A DNA stretch of 64,000 nt from Bathymodiolus thermophilus thioautotrophic gill symbiont (GTDB taxonomy: Bacteria; Pseudomonadota; Gammaproteobacteria; PS1; Pseudothioglobaceae): NCBI RefSeq assembly GCF_003711265.1, contig NZ_CP024634.1:1860001-1924000 (forward strand). Reading direction: 5' to 3'. The notes beneath the pieces are model-generated. The model saw only the letters and a program-made list of their open reading frames with translations. It was not told where the DNA came from and did no database searches. Positions 59,496-64,000 of the stretch are shown one piece after another. The position numbers were made by a program, and so were the translations under genes. The number at the start of each line of letters is the position of its first letter. Positions within the stretch are counted from its first letter, which is position 1.

Positions 59496-59574
59496 TTTTT
59501 TGTTTAGTTTAACGAATTTGAAATAAGGAAAATTAAATTGTTGTTTGAAATTGTTGGGGCTTTATAGATCGTCC

Positions 59575-59850
59575 AATTCTAAACGCCCCACAATTTGTTT
59601 AGGACTCCAATACTCTTTTAACTTTTCAACAATGTAGCCTCTAGACATTATCTACAACCTAATGACTTTGTTTTTCTCTTGATGTCTTTTGCAAGCAAGT
59701 CCATTGACTTGATTGTATCGGAAACCTTTTTTGCCAGTATTGCAAGACAACTCTCTAGAAATAGTTGACTTATTCCTACCCAATAAATTTTGATTGCACC
59801 CCTGTTTGTTCAGTAGATAAATATGGTATCTTTGTTCTTAGGTCAATTGG
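59575..59850 (-). pseudogene. IS30-family transposase, N-terminal fragment
   Basis: Minus-strand frames give YLSTEQTGVQSKFIG, KSTISRELSCNTGKKGFRYN and YIVEKLKEYWSPKQIVGRLE. STISREL and WSPKQI-GRL are hallmarks of IS30 transposase N-termini. Stops and frameshifts interrupt it, and it is cut at the IS3 5' end. The complementary C-terminal type of fragment lies at 39090-39300. Confidence 0.75.
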
Positions 59851-59916
59851 GTATATTTTTTCATATTTCACTCCTTTTTCTTGAGTGGTCAATATACTCT
59901 TTTGTTCGACCAATGA

Positions 59917-61219
59917 AAGACCCCTGCATAGCACCCTAAAACCAACCATCAAAACCCAAAACCCTCAATTTTTGACTTTTCAAAGTCAAAAAACATATAA
60001 AACCCAGCTTTCATTAAAAAAATCATCAATATCAACTATAAATCGCTCATTTTTTACTCTTTTTTGTACTGTTTCCACAAAAAAGACACAATAATCCCTA
60101 GGTTGTATTTAATCCCTTGTTAATATAAACATTCGCCGCTCTAACTAGATTATAAGCAATAGCTTTAAGATTAACTTCGCTGGCAACTTTCTCTAAACCA
60201 ATATAACGACTTCTTGCCAAACCATAAGTGCGTTTGAGCGTACCAAAGGTGCGTTCAACCACAAACCTTCTTTTGCTGATTGCTTTATTGCGTAATTTAT
60301 TCCAATGACTCATTTGCTTGCCTTTGGGTTTTTTGCGCATAATACCATCTCTTAACTTTTGTGCTTTAAGTGCTTCACTATTAGCTTGAGAGGCTGCTCC
60401 TTTGTCGTATAAAACTCTTACGCCTTTTTGATTGCCTGCCTGTTTAACATTTTCTTCAAAATGAGTCATTTCACTATCATTAGCAGGGTGCGTAGTGGCT
60501 TTGTTAATTAATCCATTGGCATCAGTTGTTACTACTGATGAATATCCATAAGTGTATTTTCCCGCCTTAAATGTCCATCTTGCATCTTTATCATCTGAAT
60601 ATTGAATTGGGTTACTATCAATCTCATAAACCTCACCAGTTTTGTGTGTTGTAATAATCTTCTTAGTGCGTCTAGCACTTTGAATTAAGGTTGCATCCAT
60701 GGCAACATGTTTGCCATTAGAGAGTTTGAGTTGATTATTCTCAAGCATAAGATTGATGCTACTCAAAAGTCTATCAAATAGATTTTGTTTGATTAGTTTG
60801 GTTCTAAATCTGCCAATGGTTGTAGCATCAGGTTTGTTGCCACTTAGGCTAAAGTTGCAAAAGTTAATAAAGACTAAATCTCTACTAAGACTATCAGCCA
60901 ACTTCTCATCAGAGAGATTGTGCCATGTGCCTATTAATAGCGCTTTAAACAGACTAACAGCAGAATAGTCAACTTTAATATGAGACAGATCTTTGGCTAT
61001 AACTTCCCAATCGATAACTTTGTTAATGATGTCTAGTTGGGAGTTTGGTATGTTGATAAAACTATCAGCAAAGGTTTGTTCTTGAGTGGTTTTAACTCGC
61101 ATTTTTTTGTAAGTGTCTGATAATTATAGTATTTTATCATAAATGCTAATGTTTGCATAAGGTTTTGAGGGTTGATTTGTGATTTTTTGTTGGGTTTTTT
61201 AGTTTAATGCAGGGGTCTT
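59917..61219 (-). mobile_element. 1303-bp IS, copy 2 (IS5-like)
   Basis: The ends are AAGACCCCTGCAT at 59917 and its exact complement ending at 61219. A 5-bp target duplication AATGA occurs at 59912-59916 and 61220-61224. Same length and orientation as copy 1, with 773 bp between them, so the pair could act as a compound unit or recombine. Confidence 0.92.
60098..61102 (-). CDS. IS5-family transposase, copy 2
   Basis: This is a 334-aa protein nearly identical to the product at 58022-59026 (WEVIAKD instead of WEVITKD; the last residue is Thr instead of Ala). The DDE residues are intact. The reading frame ends shortly before the IS left end, and an AT-rich segment rich in CAAAACCC-type runs separates it from the terminal repeat. 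Confidence 0.93.
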   Translation of the reverse strand: MRVKTTQEQTFADSFINIPNSQLDIINKVIDWEVIAKDLSHIKVDYSAVSLFKALLIGTWHNLSDEKLADSLSRDLVFINFCNFSLSGNKPDATTIGRFRTKLIKQNLFDRLLSSINLMLENNQLKLSNGKHVAMDATLIQSARRTKKIITTHKTGEVYEIDSNPIQYSDDKDARWTFKAGKYTYGYSSVVTTDANGLINKATTHPANDSEMTHFEENVKQAGNQKGVRVLYDKGAASQANSEALKAQKLRDGIMRKKPKGKQMSHWNKLRNKAISKRRFVVERTFGTLKRTYGLARSRYIGLEKVASEVNLKAIAYNLVRAANVYINKGLNTT

Positions 61220-61220
61220 A

Positions 61221-61237
61221 ATGAGTGTTGCACTCAT
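61221..61237. repeat. small palindrome upstream of the CRISPR-adjacent recombinase
   Basis: ATGAGTG, TTG, CACTCAT is a perfect 7-bp inverted repeat starting inside the IS target duplication, about 55 bp before the recombinase start. It could be an operator or a weak terminator. Confidence 0.35.
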
Positions 61238-61292
61238 GATGTGAATTCAAGGTTTATTCTATTCCTTTTATTTGAAAAAAAGGACTTCAAGA

Positions 61293-62186
61293 ATGAAATT
61301 AATTAAATTACTGGAACTATACCAAGAAGAAAAGCCACATTTATCACCAAGAACAATCGATAAATACAAATCAATTATCAGCATGTTTGCAAAGGACTCA
61401 AATATTGATAATATCTTTGTCACACGCAACGAATGCATTAAATGGCGCAATAAAATATTAAACAGATCAAGTGCTGGAAATTGCAATAATTACCATCGAC
61501 ACATGAGGTCTTTATTTAATTTCGCAGTTGCCGCTAATTATTTAGATGAGAATGTTTTTCAATCGATTGATATTTTAAAAACAAGCAATGTGAAATGTAA
61601 AACAATCAGCGAAGTAACATTTGAAAAATTGTTATTGACAATAAAACATGATAAATATTATTCATGTCACTCATGGTTTTATTTAGCAATGATAGATGTT
61701 TTTAGATTTACCGCTATACGCCGAAGGCAATTAATTGGCATTAAGTGGCGTGACATTAATTTCAATGAAAAAACTTTATACCTAGATGCTAAGTATTCAA
61801 AAAATAAAAATGATAATTTGGTACCTATTAACGATATTTTGATTGAACACTTTTCAACACTTATGGAAAAATCAAAAAATCCAAAACAATCAGAACAAGT
61901 TTTTAACATTACAAAATTTTTAAATAGTTACAAGGCAGAACAAATGAACGAAGACCATGTCTCAAGGTTATTCACAAAATGGTCAAAAAAAATTGGCGTA
62001 CTTGTATCTCCCCACAGATTTAGACACACAACGGCAACAAAGATTGCCAATAGTGGGTGTAATTTGAAATCACTGCAGCAATTACTTGGTCATTCTGACA
62101 TTAAAACAACTTTAGGTTATGTTGAAACGAATATTGATGATTTAAGGAGAATTCAGTTAGTCATTAGCAATGTGGAAAATAGATAA
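61293..62186 (+). CDS. tyrosine recombinase adjacent to the CRISPR array
   Basis: This is a 297-aa protein starting at ATG 61293 with AAGGA 8 nt upstream; an in-frame TTG at 61272 is less likely. The N-terminal 40 residues (KLIKLLELYQEEKPHLSPRT) differ from the 48028 recombinase, whereas the rest is almost identical at DNA and protein level. It keeps the full catalytic set: Arg in AIRRRQL, Lys in SKNKND, His and Arg in PHRFRH, His in LLGHS and Tyr in GYVE. No tRNA scar is seen beside it. Its 3' side leads into a CRISPR array, an arrangement also seen in decayed form at 39.7-40.5 kb. Confidence 0.9.
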   Translation: MKLIKLLELYQEEKPHLSPRTIDKYKSIISMFAKDSNIDNIFVTRNECIKWRNKILNRSSAGNCNNYHRHMRSLFNFAVAANYLDENVFQSIDILKTSNVKCKTISEVTFEKLLLTIKHDKYYSCHSWFYLAMIDVFRFTAIRRRQLIGIKWRDINFNEKTLYLDAKYSKNKNDNLVPINDILIEHFSTLMEKSKNPKQSEQVFNITKFLNSYKAEQMNEDHVSRLFTKWSKKIGVLVSPHRFRHTTATKIANSGCNLKSLQQLLGHSDIKTTLGYVETNIDDLRRIQLVISNVENR

Positions 62187-62360
62187 AAAACTATTTATAC
62201 CATTTATAAATTCTCAATCAATAAAGCGCATTTTTATACTGGTGATTTTACTTGTTAACCCAACCTAGTCCTAGTAGAAAATACAATTTAAATCACTAGG
62301 CAACTATTTTGTATATTTTTCCATAGGTTTCGCCACACTTAAATATCGCTTTTTTAGTTA

Positions 62361-62410
62361 AACAAATTACTCAAGTAAAAAAGTTTAAAATTTTAAAATT
62401 TATTACCTCA
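62361..62410. repeat. flanking repeat, left of the CRISPR array
   Basis: AACAAATTACTCAAGTAAAA followed by AAGTTTAAAATTTTAAAATT is related to 63611-63666 on the other side of the array and to 40283-40337 before the CRISPR remnant. The three copies share CAAAT, AGTAAAAAAG and TTTAAA blocks in the same order. The rest of 62187-62489 is AT-rich with no gene. Confidence 0.5.
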
Positions 62411-62489
62411 ATACCCTCACTTGTTTTATAAGTACCACTAAGCATTTACCATTCTGTGTTTTGCATGAGAGTACATAGGGAATTAATAC

Positions 62490-62945
62490 ACTTCAACTGC
62501 CATATTCGAATAGGTGAGCCTCACAAGCCCTTCAAGCGCTATCGTTCGAAGTAGAAAATGTTTCAACTGCCGTATTCGAATAGGCGGGTCTCACAGCATC
62601 CTTACAATACTTGGCTAAGAATGTTGATGTTTCAACTGCCGTATTCAAATAGGCGGGTCTCACATATTTTCCGCCAAAGTGGTGAGGAAGTAGTAAGTGT
62701 GTTTCAACTGCCGTATTCGAATAGGCGGGTCTCACATCCAGAGTGTTCTGTACCTGATGAGACTGGTGCTGTTTCAACTGCCGTATTCGAATAGGCGGGT
62801 CTCACTCTACTGCTCTGGAGAAGAATCTGGAGGCGGTTATGTTTCAACTGCCGTATTCGAATAGGCGGGTCTCACAGGATGGAAGTCGCTGAGTTGCGTC
62901 CGCTTGATGAGTTTCAACTGCCGTATTCGGATAGGCGGGTCTCAC
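62490..62945. CRISPR. CRISPR array, 7 repeats and 6 spacers
   Basis: The 35-bp repeat reads GTTTCAACTGCCGTATTCGA then ATAGGCGGGTCTCAC. Repeats start at 62490, 62560, 62629, 62701, 62771, 62841 and 62911; spacers are 35, 34, 37, 35, 35 and 35 bp and unrelated to each other. The core TATTCGAATA is a perfect palindrome flanked by GCC(G) and GGC, giving a hairpin. The first repeat is the most degenerate (ACTTCAACTGCCATATTC.. AGGTGAGCC), marking 62490 as the old end and placing acquisition at 62945. Read on the minus strand the repeat ends GTTGAAAC, like type I/III handles; read on the plus strand it starts GTTTCAACTGC, like type II-B repeats. No cas genes lie within the window. Confidence 0.97.
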
Positions 62946-63270
62946 AGTACCCTAAAAAACACCTTATAAATCAACGAAATACAAGGCGAATTCGGCAACC
63001 TCGGTGATTTTTTAGAAAATCTAGTGAAACTGTGTATATTATACCTTTTTAATTTGGTTAAAGTGTTGTGGTTAAAGCATTCGGCAAGTGAAAAACTTAA
63101 GTGATTGATTTTTAATGAAATAACTTAACTTGCTATTTTTTTATCGTGCTTGCCGAATTGGGTAACAATTACAGTAGGGTTGTTTTGAGCAATACAGTGT
63201 TATCTACTAAGGCAATAATACCTTAATCGTTTATTAAATAGGTTGAAAAACTATCTCTTTATAAGGGTAA
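62946..63270. promoter_or_regulatory. probable CRISPR leader region with inverted repeats
   Basis: This AT-rich stretch follows the least-degenerate end of the array, as expected for a leader. It contains ATTCGGCAAG at about 63080 and its complement CTTGCCGAAT at about 63149, with a third partial copy (AATTCGGCAA) near 62988. A small hairpin TAAGG..CCTTA lies near 63210-63227. No gene is seen. Confidence 0.4.
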
Positions 63271-63335
63271 AGACAGTTACTTGCCTTGTGACCAAGTTTC
63301 GTAAACTCAACTCAATCATAAGGCGAGTAACTCAC
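63240..63335. ncRNA. candidate tracrRNA region containing an anti-repeat-like segment
   Basis: Segment 63296-63335 resembles the CRISPR repeat in the same order: GTTTC, then AACT after a 3-nt insertion, then ATAAGGCGAGTAACTCAC against ATAGGCGGGTCTCAC. About 23 of 35 repeat positions match, clustered at the two ends as in crRNA:tracrRNA duplexes. It overlaps a 13-bp inverted repeat with one mismatch (AGTTACTTGCCTT at 63275-63287, AAGGCGAGTAACT at 63320-63332), so the right-hand match may instead be part of a local hairpin. For a type II system the RNA would run on the minus strand, for a type V system on the plus strand. This is tentative. Confidence 0.35.
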
Positions 63336-63610
63336 TTTGATTTTTAAAGCCGAAGTCTGTGACACGGTATCCAATAGATTAAAAGAGCGTGTAAATATGG
63401 ATAAACTATTTACTGCCCTTCGGCGAGGTAACGCAAGCGTTTGTTTGTTGTAAAAGAATAAGTCAAAGCGTGTATCTCTAAAATTTGCCATCAATATCAA
63501 ATTGCACATGGTCGCATAAAAACCTGATCAATGGAACGAATTTTAAATTGTTTTAAACTACTCTCAGGTTCACAGATTAAACCAATCAAAAAAAGCGCAC
63601 CAGTTCATTA

Positions 63611-63666
63611 GGCAAATATCACTCAAGTAAAAAAGCTTAAAGAGCCAAACTTTTTTGCTTCAGTGA
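63611..63666. repeat. flanking repeat, right of the CRISPR array
   Basis: GGCAAATATCACTCAAGTAA then AAAAGCTTAAAGAGCCAAAC and GCTTCAGTGAT matches 40283-40337 (AAAGAGCCAAAA, CTTCAGTGGC) and, less well, 62361-62410, all in the same orientation. Together with the left copy it brackets the array and the anti-repeat-like segment. The remaining bases of 63336-63870 show no supported gene. Confidence 0.5.
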
Positions 63667-63870
63667 TTTTTTTTAAAAGCAATGTCGGAACTAAAAGTTT
63701 TCTCTAAAACACACAAATTTAATTTGTCAAACCAATAATCCTCACTCGGTTTCTAAATACTTGCTAACAATCTAAAGAACAGATTTAAGCAGCATTAAGA
63801 ACTGCGACTTGCGGTGATTGATTGCGCCAGCTTGACTAATGAAATTTGCATGTTGACTTTGTTGGTTCAC

Positions 63871-63918
63871 CAAAGTATGGCGAGGTCTAATGCTAAAGCA
63901 TTGCCTAGTCATACTTTG
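63871..63918. promoter_or_regulatory. strong hairpin just upstream of the last gene
   Basis: CAAAGTATG at 63871-63879 pairs with CATACTTTG at 63910-63918; inside, AGG pairs with CCT and AATGC with GCATT around a TAAA loop. The 3' arm ends 8 bp before the Shine-Dalgarno of the 63939 gene. It lacks a U tract, so an operator or an mRNA control structure is more likely than a terminator. Confidence 0.55.
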
Positions 63919-63938
63919 TATAACCTAAAGGAGAAAAA

Positions 63939-64000
63939 ATGAAAGCAAAGATACAAGATGAAAAAATAGTGGGTGTTAATGACTATGTTTGTTTTAAGGC
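63939..64000 (+). CDS. start of an unidentified gene cut by the window end
   Basis: The ATG at 63939 is preceded by AAAGGAG with 5-nt spacing, a strong ribosome-binding site. The visible 20 codons read MKAKIQDEKIVGVNDYVCFK with no stop. This is too short to identify. It does not show the RuvC-I Asp motif that normally opens Cas9. Its place beyond the CRISPR leader and anti-repeat-like segment makes a cas gene possible but unproven. Confidence 0.55.
   Translation, partial: MKAKIQDEKIVGVNDYVCFK

Larger units (their letters stand above)
55469..59565 (-). mobile_element. degenerate IS3-family element interrupted by two other insertion sequences
   Basis: Pieces of one IS3-family element on the minus strand are spread from about 59565 (5' end) to 55469 (3' end): orfA remnant 59149-59495, orfB N-terminus 57511-57840 and orfB C-terminus 55555-55991. 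Two younger elements (57841-59143 and 55998-57504) with intact target duplications split it. The ends are approximate: CCCCAAAA near 55475 and CCCCAACA (minus strand) near 59556. Removing the insertions would leave an element of roughly 1.3 kb. Confidence 0.75.

Noticed and set aside
62532-62794. Two ~80-codon frames crossing the CRISPR array on opposite strands
   Set aside because: They translate the repeats themselves (for example FQLPYSNRRVS recurring) and are artefacts of the array.
62490-62945. Reading the array as integron attC sites because a tyrosine recombinase is adjacent
   Set aside because: The repeats are uniform at 35 bp with unique 34-37 bp spacers and no gene cassettes, which fits CRISPR and not attC arrays. 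The recombinase also lacks an obvious IntI-specific insertion.
63312-63509. A 65-codon minus-strand frame over the anti-repeat-like segment
   Set aside because: It has no ribosome-binding site or similarity, and the region is rich in inverted repeats, which suits a structured RNA or regulatory DNA better.

Overview
The window is AT-rich DNA from a Gram-negative bacterium. It carries an ADP-heptose (LPS core) operon, type I-secretion-style giant proteins, outer-membrane lipoproteins and many insertion sequences. The style (low GC, giant FG-GAP/RTX surface proteins, heavy IS load, several defence systems) would fit a marine gammaproteobacterium such as a sulfur-oxidising symbiont of the SUP05/Thioglobus type. 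That placement is inference only, because no rRNA or other phylogenetic marker is present.

Layout. 0.2-3.9 kb: one large gene with a PD-(D/E)XK-like N-terminus and a STAND-type P-loop ATPase, a candidate single-gene antiphage system. 4.0-4.5 kb: an IS3-end remnant and two foldback MITEs. 4.5-11.3 kb: giant surface protein A (2262 aa). 11.7-14.7 kb: hldD-hldE-gmhA, the only clear housekeeping block. 14.9-18.9 kb: an M4 (thermolysin-like) metallopeptidase lipoprotein whose FTP-type propeptide is a separate, translationally coupled gene. 19.2-29.3 kb: giant protein B (3382 aa), again with two MITEs upstream. 29.9-32.9 kb: an Ala-rich lipoprotein. 34.1-38.8 kb: giant protein C (1552 aa). 39.1-40.5 kb: a graveyard holding an IS30 fragment, an IS3 end, a decayed tyrosine recombinase and a two-repeat CRISPR remnant. 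41.4-46.7 kb: secreted DUF1566 proteins, a one-haem secreted protein and a periplasmic endonuclease I. 47.3-55.4 kb: iteron-like repeats, the 3' half of a tRNA-Asn gene acting as an attachment-site scar, then an HTH regulator, a tyrosine recombinase and a type I restriction-modification operon, read as a genomic island. 55.5-61.2 kb: nested insertion sequences. 61.3-64 kb: a second intact recombinase, a seven-repeat CRISPR array, a repeat-like segment that could be a tracrRNA anti-repeat, and the start of an unidentified gene at the window edge.

How the parts relate. The three giant proteins share one building block: seven FG-GAP blades (one predicted seven-bladed beta-propeller) followed by an RTX-like calcium-binding cap. 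The block occurs once in A, four times in B and twice in C, always with exactly seven blades. Protein A also has a BapA-like N-terminus, Ig-like domains and a discoidin-like domain. These proteins, the metallopeptidase, the DNase and the discoidin/DUF1566 protein look like a cell-surface or host/particle-interaction repertoire. The second theme is genome defence and mobility: a nuclease-STAND gene, type I RM on an integrative island, and CRISPR arrays sitting next to tyrosine recombinases at two separate loci. No cas gene is visible in the window.
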